Shown here: piece by piece, positions 1 to 8,348 of the stretch
Numbering within the stretch: the first letter of the stretch is position 1
Layout of the letters: every line of letters starts with the position of its first letter
Origin: a virus
IMG/VR virus record: IMGVR_UViG_3300024344_002357
Coordinates: 1 to 32,211 of that record
Reading direction: 5' to 3' (one strand)
DNA: 32,211 nt
Translations under genes and position numbers: made by a program
The notes under the pieces: model-generated
Told to the model about the DNA's origin: nothing
The model's database searches: none
Seen by the model: only the letters and a program-made list of their open reading frames with translations

Positions 1-409
1 TTCTCTTGTATCTATCTCTTGGGCTATTTTCATTGTAGAAGTTTGCACCTCTTTTAATTCCATCAACACCTATAGAAAAATATCTCTCATCCACATTTCT
101 ATTTCTGTCATCACTTAGAATTCCGCAATCAAGCATCATTCTTTGACGACCAAGTTCTATCATTTTATTTTTTATAGCAACTCTCATATAGCCTTCTTCA
201 GCCATTCCATTCGGATCTGAATGAAAGCATAACGACTCATATCTTGTCACTTCAGCTATTTGAAAAGAAACGTCGCATCTTTCAAGCTTATGCAAGTCAC
301 GTTTTGACTTTATTACCTCAACATGATCTCCAGAATCGAGAACTCCTTGAGTAAAAGATTCCATTATCTGATCTGTTCTTCTCTTTGTGTAACATATAGC
401 TACTTTCAT
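1..409 (-). CDS. Unknown protein of the glycan cluster (N-terminal part, runs off left edge)
   Basis: An open frame of 136 codons starts at an ATG at 409 and is still open at base 1, so only the N-terminal part is present. It begins MKVAICYTKRR, the short hydrophobic strand typical of several neighbouring glycosyltransferases, and contains the stretch SIGVDGIKRGANF near the visible end. The start overlaps the stop of the upstream gene by one base (TAATG), so translation is probably coupled. I do not recognise the family. Its position as the most distal visible gene of a dense glycosyltransferase cluster makes a role in glycan assembly or surface modification likely, but that is inference from context only. 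Confidence 0.7.
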   Translation of the reverse strand, partial: MKVAICYTKRRTDQIMESFTQGVLDSGDHVEVIKSKRDLHKLERCDVSFQIAEVTRYESLCFHSDPNGMAEEGYMRVAIKNKMIELGRQRMMLDCGILSDDRNRNVDERYFSIGVDGIKRGANFYNENSPRDRYKR

Positions 410-1071
410 TAGAGATAACTCCTCCAAAGTTCAGCATAGTCTACATCTTGCCAGTTCTCAAACCACGGACCACCATTCGTAAAGTGTATGACTGCGGGCG
501 GAGTTTCCGGTTTGTCATACTCACCCTCTAACCAATTCCACTCAAGAGGAAGCTCTCCAATCTCTTCATCTTTGAGAAATTGAAATCTGTGCAAGAACGC
601 GCCAGACTCTTCGCTAACTATATCTTTTGTCAGTGCTTTGTTAGATGGGTGTCCGCAATTCCATAAAATACAGCTAGACCAGTTTTTTCTTGGGTAAGAA
701 ACCTGTTTTTGTCCGTCCATTTTTACAGCGTTTCTGGGTACATAATCATGTTTGACGCACATTAGTGCATATTCGTCATCTGCCATAGCGAACAACTCAG
801 CCACATCTTTCGTAAATAGAAAGTCACAGTCTATAAACAATGCCCAGCCGTTGTAATCCGCTAGGTATGGCGTTAAAAATCTTGTGTAGGTGAATTCTAC
901 AGAACCAGCTTCTGGTTGTGGTCTGTAATACTCGCCAATTTCAATCAATGCTTCTCTGACAATCGGTACGATTTCGAGTTCTTGCGATGCGTGTTCTTTT
1001 AGGGATTTAACACAGACGTTGTAAGCGTCTGTTTCTCTACTATCCCACCCGATAAAAACTTTAAGTGTCAT
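409..1071 (-). CDS. Glycosyltransferase, GT8-like (GT-A fold)
   Basis: A 220-residue protein that would transfer a sugar from a nucleotide-sugar donor. The N-terminus LKVFIGWDSRE followed by a Y-x-R-F region and the metal-binding DxD in LFIDCDFLF (about residues 78-86) are typical of small GT8-like enzymes. A C-terminal HFTNGGPWF segment is the H-x-x-G-P-type motif that in this class helps bind the donor diphosphate. No signal peptide or membrane segment is seen, so it should act in the cytoplasm. It overlaps the upstream HAD/nucleotidyltransferase gene by 11 bases and the downstream gene by one. Family-level assignment is fairly secure; donor and acceptor cannot be read from the sequence. 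Confidence 0.8.
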   Translation of the reverse strand: MTLKVFIGWDSRETDAYNVCVKSLKEHASQELEIVPIVREALIEIGEYYRPQPEAGSVEFTYTRFLTPYLADYNGWALFIDCDFLFTKDVAELFAMADDEYALMCVKHDYVPRNAVKMDGQKQVSYPRKNWSSCILWNCGHPSNKALTKDIVSEESGAFLHRFQFLKDEEIGELPLEWNWLEGEYDKPETPPAVIHFTNGGPWFENWQDVDYAELWRSYL

Positions 1072-2437
1072 TTAAGAATACCTCTAAGTCCTCTGGCGTT
1101 CCAAGACCCCACATTTTGTCGATGTCGAACACCTTAATTTTTTTCTTATCTTCTATAGCTTCGTTAAATACAGGACAAACATAAAACTCATTGTTTACCC
1201 GTTTGTCTTTTTTAATCATTTGCTCGGCGTATTTTACATAGTCACTGCCTTTAGACCAGTAATACACACCTACCGTTGCCTTGTTGCTAATAGGTTTCTT
1301 TTCAGCAACCTCGGAAACAAAACCGTCGTCATCAAGCTTTGCAAAGCTCCACTTTGGATGAACAGATTCAAAAGTTAAAATTCCACCATCTACTCCTGAA
1401 GCTTGCATTGAATACAAGAATTCATTACTATTCCAGTCAATAAACTGGTCGGAATTTGCTGTTAAAAGCGGCTCGTCGTTGTCGATAAATTCTTTTGCCA
1501 ACAATGTCGTGCAAGCCGCGCCTTCAGTTACTCCGTCAACTTGAACTATTTCACAATTAGGAGCTATCAAGTTAAGTAGGTACTGAAGATTGTATTTTTC
1601 ATAATGATTTTTTTGAACTATAAATACATGCTGGGCATCAATGTTCAAATTTTCAACGACAACCTGTATCATAGGTTTGCCGTTTACCTCAATAAGTGGC
1701 TTAGGAAAGGTATATCCCGCTTTTTCAAAACGAGAACCAGCTCCAGCCATCGGTATCAAAACTTTCATGTTTCCACCTTGCCATTTAGGTCTTATCGGTT
1801 GATGCTTACACTCAGCTTTTTCTATAGCTTTATGTATGTTATCTAATCTTACGTCTTCTAGACCTTTTACGCCTAAAACATTTCCTCCAGATTTTGCAGC
1901 CGCCTCTCTACCTATGTGAGAGTCTTCTACAATTAAGCACTCTTCTGGGTTAACTCCAGCATGTATCATGCATTTTAAATATATTTCGGAGTGTGGTTTT
2001 GGGTTTTTTACATCTTCATTAGAAAAGTATTCATCTATATGTTCTAGATAGCCTGCTTTTAAAAGCATTAGCTTTACGCTAGATCTTATTGAGTTTGAAG
2101 CGCAGTATATCTTGTACCCTTCACTGCTAAGCCTTCTTAAAACCATACATATACTAGAATGCGAAGAAGGGCTAACTACATCTGATATTACTTTTTGTGT
2201 GCATTTTTGTTTTTCTTGCCAAACTTCTTCATGTATATTAGTTGGCAACCCCTTTTCTTTAGACAGTTTGGCCAGCTTCTTGCTTGTTGGAAGTCCGTCA
2301 TAAGAAGAAAGATGTTCTTCTATTGATATTACATACTTTTCTCCAAATTTAGCCAAGGCTCTGTTTAAAGCTTCGTAATGTATATTTCTGGCTTCTACTA
2401 ACACACCGTCAAGATCAAATATTATAAGTTTTATCAT
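1061..2437 (-). CDS. Fusion: HAD phosphatase + sugar-phosphate-type nucleotidyltransferase
   Basis: A 458-residue two-domain protein. Residues 1 to about 210 are a HAD-superfamily phosphatase of the beta-phosphoglucomutase-like type: motif I is D8-L-D10-G-V, motif II lies at CASNS, the conserved Lys in NPKPHSEIY and motif IV in LIVEDSHIGREAA. Residues 224-458 are a GT-A-fold nucleotidyltransferase, with the signature MKVLIPMAGAGSRF and Lys in FPKPLIEVNGKPM, and an N-x-D metal site in TANSDQFID. Together these could dephosphorylate one intermediate and activate another with CTP, GTP or UTP. The linker contains an ATG (M224) preceded by AAGGTGG at good spacing, so a free nucleotidyltransferase may also be made. 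The start overlaps the upstream stop (ATGA). Confidence 0.88.
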   Translation of the reverse strand: MIKLIIFDLDGVLVEARNIHYEALNRALAKFGEKYVISIEEHLSSYDGLPTSKKLAKLSKEKGLPTNIHEEVWQEKQKCTQKVISDVVSPSSHSSICMVLRRLSSEGYKIYCASNSIRSSVKLMLLKAGYLEHIDEYFSNEDVKNPKPHSEIYLKCMIHAGVNPEECLIVEDSHIGREAAAKSGGNVLGVKGLEDVRLDNIHKAIEKAECKHQPIRPKWQGGNMKVLIPMAGAGSRFEKAGYTFPKPLIEVNGKPMIQVVVENLNIDAQHVFIVQKNHYEKYNLQYLLNLIAPNCEIVQVDGVTEGAACTTLLAKEFIDNDEPLLTANSDQFIDWNSNEFLYSMQASGVDGGILTFESVHPKWSFAKLDDDGFVSEVAEKKPISNKATVGVYYWSKGSDYVKYAEQMIKKDKRVNNEFYVCPVFNEAIEDKKKIKVFDIDKMWGLGTPEDLEVFLNDT

Positions 2438-3099
2438 CCGTATTTCTTACCCCTAAGAAGCATAGGAAAATCAATTCTATTAACTGGCACATTATTACAA
2501 TCTAAGTGATATCTTAGTATGTATTCTGGATGTATCATTATGCCGTTTTTAGCGTAATGTTCTATATTGTTATATACAGAGTTGTATACTTTCATGTCTT
2601 CTACAGAACCAAACGCAAATGAGTCTTGATACCCATCCCTTCCATCAAGACCCTTTGGAATAACCAAACTTGTGTATGACATTTCTAGCTCTTCGTTTGT
2701 TACTGGTCTTTCGTATTCTATTTCTGTTCTACATCTAAACACAACATCATAGTTTTCATTGTTTATCTGCTGATAACATTGCATATTTGTATAAAACATG
2801 CACATCATTCTTTCGGCGCTGGTCTCTGGAGCTTTTGTACGGAAGGAAAAGTTTTTGTCTTTTAGAAACTCATCACAGCTTTCAAGGATGAAAGACTTTG
2901 GTCTGTACAATTCTAAGAATTCTTCTACAGTGCCGTTCTCAGAGAACCTCTTGGTTACATCATTTTCGTTCCGCTTTTCAAAATCCCAACCATAGACAAA
3001 AAGATCTGCGTTTGTAGGGTCTATTATGTTTTTAAAAAGGGAGTCTCGGCTTCTAACAAAGCTTCTTAGTTGTCCAGAAAGACAGACCGCAACTTTCAT
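2434..3099 (-). CDS. Putative glycosyltransferase-like protein (CLSGQLR family)
   Basis: A 221-residue protein beginning MKVAVCLSGQLRSF. This N-terminal signature is shared by a family of viral and bacterial proteins annotated as putative glycosyltransferases or of unknown function. Further family-like features are DLFVYGWDFE, the acidic DVVFRCRTEIEY segment (a possible metal or nucleotide site) and HPEYILRYHL near the C-terminus. No membrane segment is visible. It lies between a GT25-type gene and the HAD/nucleotidyltransferase fusion with 4-base overlaps on both sides, which supports a function in the same pathway. Catalytic activity is not demonstrated by any unambiguous motif, so the call rests on N-terminal resemblance plus context. 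Confidence 0.6.
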   Translation of the reverse strand: MKVAVCLSGQLRSFVRSRDSLFKNIIDPTNADLFVYGWDFEKRNENDVTKRFSENGTVEEFLELYRPKSFILESCDEFLKDKNFSFRTKAPETSAERMMCMFYTNMQCYQQINNENYDVVFRCRTEIEYERPVTNEELEMSYTSLVIPKGLDGRDGYQDSFAFGSVEDMKVYNSVYNNIEHYAKNGIMIHPEYILRYHLDCNNVPVNRIDFPMLLRGKKYG

Positions 3100-3818
3100 A
3101 ACTTATTTCTTTCAATCCTGTTTTGTTCACAATTACTGAACAAACCTTTATCGTGTATGATTTTGGGCATAACATAGCAGGTATTCATTTCTTGATGTAT
3201 CCCTGAGTTTAGTTGTGAGTCTATTGGATTTTCAGGGTCAAGCTCTATGAGTTTGTCTAAGATAGTTTTATTAATAATAACGCCGTGCATTCCGCCGCAA
3301 GTGAAGTGTGCTTCTGACACAGTTCCCAATGCCACCCCTCCATTCTCATTGTACATTCTTTCAACTGTCTTATTCCAAGGATCGTCAGCCTCTCCTATCC
3401 ACCAACCAAGAAAAAACATATCAAAAATAAAAGGTCTTTTGTTGTTCTCTTCGTACTGATGTGCTATTTGTTCCACCTTAGACATTACATCATCAAATCT
3501 TTCTGTAAAATAAGCATCGTCTTCAAGAAGTAAAAAACGATTTAGCCCCTGCTCTTTTGCTCTTTTGAATATTTCAATATGTGACATGAAAGCGTTGTAG
3601 TGTCTGATTTTAGTGGTGTCATTTCCATAACTCCAATCAGAAAGATCTGCGTCTTCAACGTCTATTCTGTCGTACATATCTGGGTCTAGTGTTTTACCAT
3701 CACCAACAATGAATTTTTCAAACTCAATACCCTTTGACTCGCACTGTCTTTGCAGGTCTTCCCATTCGTCTTTTCGTTTGTCTAGACATAGACATATAGC
3801 TTTTTCTATTCCGAGCAT
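3096..3818 (-). CDS. Glycosyltransferase family 25-like (LPS/procollagen type)
   Basis: A 240-residue protein resembling GT25 enzymes, which transfer galactose or glucose to LPS cores or proteins. The N-terminus GIEKAICLCLDKR matches the family opening (hydrophobic strand then a conserved Arg), and FLLLEDDAYF around residue 100 is the characteristic ED-D acidic motif. HAFMSHIEIF-type spacing upstream (NAFMSHIEIFKRA) matches the conserved helix with its S-H pair. A GG-x-H motif follows at about residue 178. Length is near that of the catalytic domain alone. It overlaps its upstream neighbour by 13 bases. Family assignment is good; substrate is unknown. Confidence 0.78.
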   Translation of the reverse strand: MLGIEKAICLCLDKRKDEWEDLQRQCESKGIEFEKFIVGDGKTLDPDMYDRIDVEDADLSDWSYGNDTTKIRHYNAFMSHIEIFKRAKEQGLNRFLLLEDDAYFTERFDDVMSKVEQIAHQYEENNKRPFIFDMFFLGWWIGEADDPWNKTVERMYNENGGVALGTVSEAHFTCGGMHGVIINKTILDKLIELDPENPIDSQLNSGIHQEMNTCYVMPKIIHDKGLFSNCEQNRIERNKL

Positions 3819-4861
3819 TTCTTCATTTCTTCTAAAAGATATTTTGCCATAGATTCTGTAGTTAAGTATTTTTCTGTATACTCTCTAAACTCTCTTAGTA
3901 GATTTTCATATTCTATATTGTTGAAATTTGCATAGTCTATATAACCTCTGGCTGAACCATCTTGTATAGCTTTAGATGTTCCTATAAACGTGTCTTCTTC
4001 TGGATCAAAAGGTTTTTTTGTTCCGGGCATGACTCCAGACATCTTTTTTGCTTTTATGCAAAGGTCTTTAGGAAATCTAAACATGCTTTTTGGAGGGCAT
4101 TTTTCTATGTCTGTAAAGTAAGGAACAGAACCGGCTGCTAATATTTCATAATGTCGCATACAATCCCAAGACTCCTCAAGAACATGCTCCCTGCCTTTCT
4201 TGCACGTATAAGCAAAGTAGCTTTCTTCGTACATATCATAGTAGTCTTTTTCATTATCATAAATGTAAGACTTCATATGCGGATCGTCAAAGTGACCATA
4301 CGCTGGAACTAGCGAAGCAAAATCAATCTCTTTTCTCTTACCGCCTAAAGGTCGCAGTTTTTCTTTAGGTATAGAAAACGATATGGACTTTGCTTGACTT
4401 GTTTCTTTGTTTATCTCTCTTTTGAAGAACGGAACTAAAGACATTAAAGAAGTGTCAGTGTAAGGTCTGTCCCATCCATCTATCAGGCAAACTTTGTTAG
4501 CCGGATAAAATTCAAGAACCTTTTTTATAATATCCTTTGCCGTCTTCCAGTCTTGAACCATAGTGTGGTGCATAGGGCAGATGATATAGTCGAAATATCT
4601 GCTTTGTATCTTGCCGCCAATGTCATCCCTGTCAATCTTTATGTTTGGCAATAAACCATAAGTAGTAAAACCTTTGCCCCACAAGTGAGACAAAGATTCT
4701 GGATGAGCGTCATTGTAGACATGCCACATCCTGTAGCCGTCTATGAGATCTTCACCTAACAAAGACCTGAGACCATGAAAGAGAGTGTCTGTCAGATAGT
4801 CTCCAGCCTGTCTTGACGAAATGGCTTGCTGTTGTATTAGTGGGTAGTAGAGTACTTTCAT
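3806..4861 (-). CDS. Putative glycosyltransferase (GT-B-like, exostosin-like C-terminal region)
   Basis: A 351-residue protein. The N-terminus MKVLYYPLIQQQ is a beta strand typical of a Rossmann half. The most telling part is near residues 230-250: SWDCMRHYEILAAGSVPYFTD, where an E followed by AAG-x-VP-x-F/Y is the donor-binding signature of GT-B enzymes of the GT1/GT4/GT47 type. A central stretch, FDYIICPMHH and VCLIDGWDRPY, alternates strand and helix as in the N-terminal acceptor domain. It sits between an SDR epimerase and a GT25-like gene with short overlaps on both sides. The glycosyltransferase call is likely, but the family is uncertain. Confidence 0.65.
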   Translation of the reverse strand: MKVLYYPLIQQQAISSRQAGDYLTDTLFHGLRSLLGEDLIDGYRMWHVYNDAHPESLSHLWGKGFTTYGLLPNIKIDRDDIGGKIQSRYFDYIICPMHHTMVQDWKTAKDIIKKVLEFYPANKVCLIDGWDRPYTDTSLMSLVPFFKREINKETSQAKSISFSIPKEKLRPLGGKRKEIDFASLVPAYGHFDDPHMKSYIYDNEKDYYDMYEESYFAYTCKKGREHVLEESWDCMRHYEILAAGSVPYFTDIEKCPPKSMFRFPKDLCIKAKKMSGVMPGTKKPFDPEEDTFIGTSKAIQDGSARGYIDYANFNNIEYENLLREFREYTEKYLTTESMAKYLLEEMKKCSE

Positions 4862-5808
4862 TTGCTTCTCTTTACTACATCAAAGATGACATCTTTTGAT
4901 TTAGGAAACTTAGGATTCCAACCCGCAGATTTTAACAATGTGTTACTAGCTCTAATAATTCTATTATCGCCTTTCCAGTTTGCTTCTTCTCCAAGCCACT
5001 TGATAGGCTTTTGTATTTCTAGAGCGGACATTGCTGCTTCCGCAACTTCCTCAACTGTAATTGAATCATCAGGAACTACGTTAAATACCTTGCCTTTTGT
5101 ATCTTGTGTACCAAGAAGTATCAGCGCTTCTACCACATCGTCTATATGACAGAAAGGTTTGGTAGATCCGGGATAAGAACCTAAAGCTTCTAGATTTGGG
5201 TTGTCGCTTTTTATTTTTCTTATAAAGTCTTTTATGATTCCATGAGTCAATCCGGAACCTACGGTCGCGCATAATCTAGCAGAAACCCCATCTATTTTGC
5301 CTGAAGATGTATATGACTCAATTATGCTCTCAGAAGCCCTTTTGGTCATTCCATAAATTGAAGTTGGCTTGCAGGTAGAGGATTCTTTGTATTCTCTGTC
5401 AGGGCTTGGTGAATTAAAAATCCAATCACCATAAACTATAACAGAAGAAGCTAAAACAACTCTACATCCTTCAGGTGCGTAATGAGCTACTTTCTGCGTG
5501 CTTATAGTATTATCTAAGATGATACCGTGAGGATTTTCGTCGTCTGGTTTTACTACAGCATTGCTTGCTAAGTGATATATTAAATCAGGTTTGTGCTGTT
5601 TGCATATGTTCTCAAAAATGTAGTAGCTGTCTTTTGACCTGTCTACTTCGCCAAGGTCTAACGCATAGTGATCGCTAAGTTTAACGTCTCTGTTGGTTAT
5701 CATTATTGGACGGCGGGATACTGTAATCAGTTTATGTCCAAGAAGTTTTAATTGTAAACAAAGATGCTTTCCTATAAATCCGGTCGATCCAGTTACAAGT
5801 ATTTTCAT
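4858..5808 (-). CDS. NAD(P)-dependent sugar epimerase/dehydratase (extended SDR)
   Basis: A 316-residue extended short-chain dehydrogenase of the nucleotide-sugar epimerase/dehydratase type. The N-terminus ILVTGSTGFIGKHL contains the GxxGxxG dinucleotide-binding motif (residues 7-13). LIYHLASNAVV is the conserved H-L-A strand end, a catalytic Ser lies in LASSVIVYGD, and Y-x-x-x-K is present in SIYGMTKRASE. The C-terminal half has FCHIDDVVEALI, the usual substrate-domain motif. The length matches the family. It would remodel the sugar of an activated nucleotide-sugar for the adjacent transferases. Start and stop overlap the neighbours by four bases. The exact reaction (4-epimerase, 4,6-dehydratase or reductase) cannot be decided. 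Confidence 0.9.
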   Translation of the reverse strand: MKILVTGSTGFIGKHLCLQLKLLGHKLITVSRRPIMITNRDVKLSDHYALDLGEVDRSKDSYYIFENICKQHKPDLIYHLASNAVVKPDDENPHGIILDNTISTQKVAHYAPEGCRVVLASSVIVYGDWIFNSPSPDREYKESSTCKPTSIYGMTKRASESIIESYTSSGKIDGVSARLCATVGSGLTHGIIKDFIRKIKSDNPNLEALGSYPGSTKPFCHIDDVVEALILLGTQDTKGKVFNVVPDDSITVEEVAEAAMSALEIQKPIKWLGEEANWKGDNRIIRASNTLLKSAGWNPKFPKSKDVIFDVVKRSK

Positions 5809-6851
5809 TTTTCCACCATGCTATCTACGAACATTAAACATTTTTCCGCTTCTTTAGGCATGTCTAGTTCGGTAAACAGCCTAGCGATTCTGTGAAAATA
5901 AGTGTGGTTTTGTAGAACGCAATTAAAACCTTTTTCTGCGTACAATGCTGCTTCTTTGGGATGATTGACGTAGTATTGAATTAATTGTTCAAACTCTTCT
6001 GGCGTTTTTGCAAACAAAACTTCGTCGTTTGTAAATACGTCGTTCGCCATTGATTCGACGTAGTCTGAAATACAAAAACCGCCACTCATCAATACCTTGA
6101 ACGGTCTCTCGATTATATCATATCCAAAGTCTTGCGAATGAGGCTCGCTGACATTTGGGCAGACGATGGCAGATCTAAAAGCGTGTTTTACATTTTCGTT
6201 AGAAATTTTTCCAGCATACTGAACTACAGGCCAGTCAGATCCTCCAAAGATTTTTATATTGAACTTGCCGACAGGATGGCATAGCCTAAGAAGATATGGA
6301 TCTAATCTTTCTGCTTTGTAAGGCCAATAGCCACCTACAAACACTATGTCAGATTTTAGAAGATCCACTTCACCAGCGTTTGCATAGTCGAACACGTCTG
6401 CGCCATGCATCATTGAGACAACTTTTACACCTATTACCTCCCACCTATTGTGTGTGACCTTCATCCAATTATCGTGGTAATGATTGTGAACGAAGTCAGG
6501 CTTGTCGCATTCTCTCTTAAGTCTTTCTATCCATATAGACTCATCTTTCGTAGCCGTCAGGATAGGATATTTTTCTTTATCCACCTCTTTTTGCATATCG
6601 CCCCAGTCAGAAGCTCGCATTACAACCTTCATTTCTGGACGCTCTTTTATGCAGTTAAAGAGAGATCTATTCATGTTGTAAGTTTGCCCCATAAATATGT
6701 CGGGTTTAAACTCGTCAAATGCGTCATATGCAGACTTTGTATTTGTGTCCCATAAAATTACTTCGTGACCTATAGCTTGAAAAACTTTAGCCCATCCCAT
6801 TCTTATATAGTAGTGCGCATGAGGACCGTCACTAGAAATCATAACTTTCAT
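5805..6851 (-). CDS. Glycosyltransferase, GT-B, GT4-like with Glyco_trans_1_2-type C-terminus
   Basis: A 348-residue GT-B protein. MKVMISSDGPHAHYY and KPDIFMGQTYN belong to the N-terminal Rossmann half. The C-terminal half has IVFVGGYWPYK (inter-domain strand) and a donor-binding region around residues 238-262, ending in ERPFKVLMSGGFCISDY, in which the E and the following S-G-G-F replace the more usual A-C-G-x-P. The closing segment, with EFEQLIQYYVNHPKEAALYAEKG, is the usual C-terminal helix of this subfamily. No membrane anchor is seen. It is coupled by ATGA overlaps to both the upstream nucleotidyltransferase and the downstream SDR gene. Confidence 0.8.
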   Translation of the reverse strand: MKVMISSDGPHAHYYIRMGWAKVFQAIGHEVILWDTNTKSAYDAFDEFKPDIFMGQTYNMNRSLFNCIKERPEMKVVMRASDWGDMQKEVDKEKYPILTATKDESIWIERLKRECDKPDFVHNHYHDNWMKVTHNRWEVIGVKVVSMMHGADVFDYANAGEVDLLKSDIVFVGGYWPYKAERLDPYLLRLCHPVGKFNIKIFGGSDWPVVQYAGKISNENVKHAFRSAIVCPNVSEPHSQDFGYDIIERPFKVLMSGGFCISDYVESMANDVFTNDEVLFAKTPEEFEQLIQYYVNHPKEAALYAEKGFNCVLQNHTYFHRIARLFTELDMPKEAEKCLMFVDSMVEK

Positions 6852-7567
6852 TTTTGCAAGTCCTTAAGAGAGTCAATTTCTTTTATTTGCATTCGAGGAG
6901 GTTCAACAGATCTAAAGAAGCCTCCAGAGTTTATTATTATATTAAAAAGCTCAAATGGATACATTTTGTTTTTTGTTTTGTCTTGACATAAGTCGTTAAA
7001 CATTTCAAACTCAAAACCTTCCAAGTATGCCATATGCGCCCATTTAGATTCTAATCCATAGGCAAAATTTGTAACTTCTCCATCCACTATGGTTACACCT
7101 ATCTCTTCTTCGTCAAATCTAGATTGACTATCGACAACAATAGAAGATCCTTTTTTTGTTATGTCATTTAGCGAACTTACGTTAAATATAAGATCTCCAT
7201 ATATTATCAGTGCGTTATTATGAACTGAGTTATTTATTCCGAGCCTAAGACTTTCTACTATATTGGACGTTCTATAAGATTGATTTTCTACAATTCTTAT
7301 GTCTCTATCTAGCGTTTTTATAACCCTGTCGGATTCAAATCCTACTACGACTATTATCTCAGAAAATGGGTAAGTCTTTTTTACAGTTAATATTATTTTA
7401 TCTAGTATGGTATGTCTTTGATTTACTGGCAGCAAGCATTTAGGGCCATAGGATTTCATTCTATGACCCATACCGGCTACTGGTACAATAACGCTTAGAG
7501 GTTTGTCAGCGTCTTTACCAGACCCGTTGTGCTTCGTTGAGCTTGTAAAACGGTTATATTTACGCAT
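6848..7567 (-). CDS. Nucleotidyltransferase (phosphocholine/sugar-phosphate cytidylyltransferase-like)
   Basis: A 239-residue GT-A-fold nucleotidyltransferase. Residues around 24-45 carry the signature LSVIVPVAGMGHRM plus a conserved Lys in PKCLLPVNQ, then DKII in place of the usual L-x-x-x-I. SYRTSNIVESLRLG has the TSN-x-x-SL motif and IIYGDLIFNV the catalytic D, as in LicC-type phosphocholine cytidylyltransferases and related Campylobacter-type enzymes. The first 23 residues are basic and unlike the catalytic domain. It would make a CDP- or other NDP-activated group for transfer. This is the second nucleotidyltransferase of the cluster and is not a close copy of the one fused to the HAD domain, so the two probably activate different substrates. 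Confidence 0.82.
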   Translation of the reverse strand: MRKYNRFTSSTKHNGSGKDADKPLSVIVPVAGMGHRMKSYGPKCLLPVNQRHTILDKIILTVKKTYPFSEIIVVVGFESDRVIKTLDRDIRIVENQSYRTSNIVESLRLGINNSVHNNALIIYGDLIFNVSSLNDITKKGSSIVVDSQSRFDEEEIGVTIVDGEVTNFAYGLESKWAHMAYLEGFEFEMFNDLCQDKTKNKMYPFELFNIIINSGGFFRSVEPPRMQIKEIDSLKDLQK

Positions 7568-8348
7568 TTGCCCTGTTTTGTAATTTTTCCATTACTCTAG
7601 ACCAGTTTTGTTGCCAGACATTTTGATTTACTACAAAGCTAGAGTTGTCACCTGTCACCCTAACGAGAGTTAAAGATTCTGCTACATGGGCTATGATGTA
7701 TTTTTCGCTTATCCTCATCCAGAGGTCATAATCTTCGCATGTTCTCATAGTAGAATCGTAGTAACCAGTAGTTTCTTCAACGTCTAACAATGCTTGTTTA
7801 TTTATAATGCTGCCGCTATGAACCATGCATTCTTCTATTAACCTTCTTCTAGTATAAGGCTCTTTAAATTCTCTGATTATTTTTCCTGTAGAAGTATGCT
7901 TAGTGTCATAGTCAGCATAAACAACTCCAATAGACTTCATGTCCTGTTTCATTACATTGACACATTTTGTTATCTTTTCAGGATACATTTCATCATCAGC
8001 ATCTAAAACTGCATAGATGTCTGTGTCCGGTAGTGTATAGTTGATGCCGGTATTTCTAGCAGCGCTAGGGCCTCCGTTTGTCCTATTTATAGCGACAAAT
8101 TTTCTATCGGAAAAATCATCACTAGGCCAAGTTATAAAAACTTCCGAACCTTCAAATGTATCGCTAGCAACATTCTTTTCAGAAGAAGTTATTATGTCCC
8201 AAGATTTATCTGTAGAGCCATCATTAACGACGCAAATTGTAATAGGCCCTTCATAGTCTTGATGCATAGCGCTATTTATGGCTTTAGCTATATACTCTTC
8301 GTCGTTATAACAAGCTATAAGAATTGTAACTCTAGGATTCTTTTCCAT
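7560..8348 (-). CDS. Glycosyltransferase family 2
   Basis: A 262-residue GT2 enzyme with a complete set of motifs. RVTILIACYNDEEYI is the N-terminal strand, VVNDGSTDKS the first Asp-containing nucleotide-binding loop, NGGPSAARNTGI the conserved N-x-G-x-x-x-A-R-N segment, and YAVLDADDEM the DxD metal site (about residues 114-118). The C-terminal CEDYDLWMRIS carries the ED-Y-DLW acceptor/catalytic motif. No transmembrane helix is present, so it is a soluble transferase. It overlaps the upstream gene by 17 bases and the nucleotidyltransferase downstream by 8. Family assignment is secure; sugar specificity is not visible. Confidence 0.92.
   Translation of the reverse strand: MEKNPRVTILIACYNDEEYIAKAINSAMHQDYEGPITICVVNDGSTDKSWDIITSSEKNVASDTFEGSEVFITWPSDDFSDRKFVAINRTNGGPSAARNTGINYTLPDTDIYAVLDADDEMYPEKITKCVNVMKQDMKSIGVVYADYDTKHTSTGKIIREFKEPYTRRRLIEECMVHSGSIINKQALLDVEETTGYYDSTMRTCEDYDLWMRISEKYIIAHVAESLTLVRVTGDNSSFVVNQNVWQQNWSRVMEKLQNRANA

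Noticed and set aside
491-520. A third copy of the 36-bp repeated segment, suggested by GCGGGCGGAGTTTCCGG
   Set aside because: Only a few bases match, the hairpin is absent, and the encoded peptide (DKPETPP) is different.
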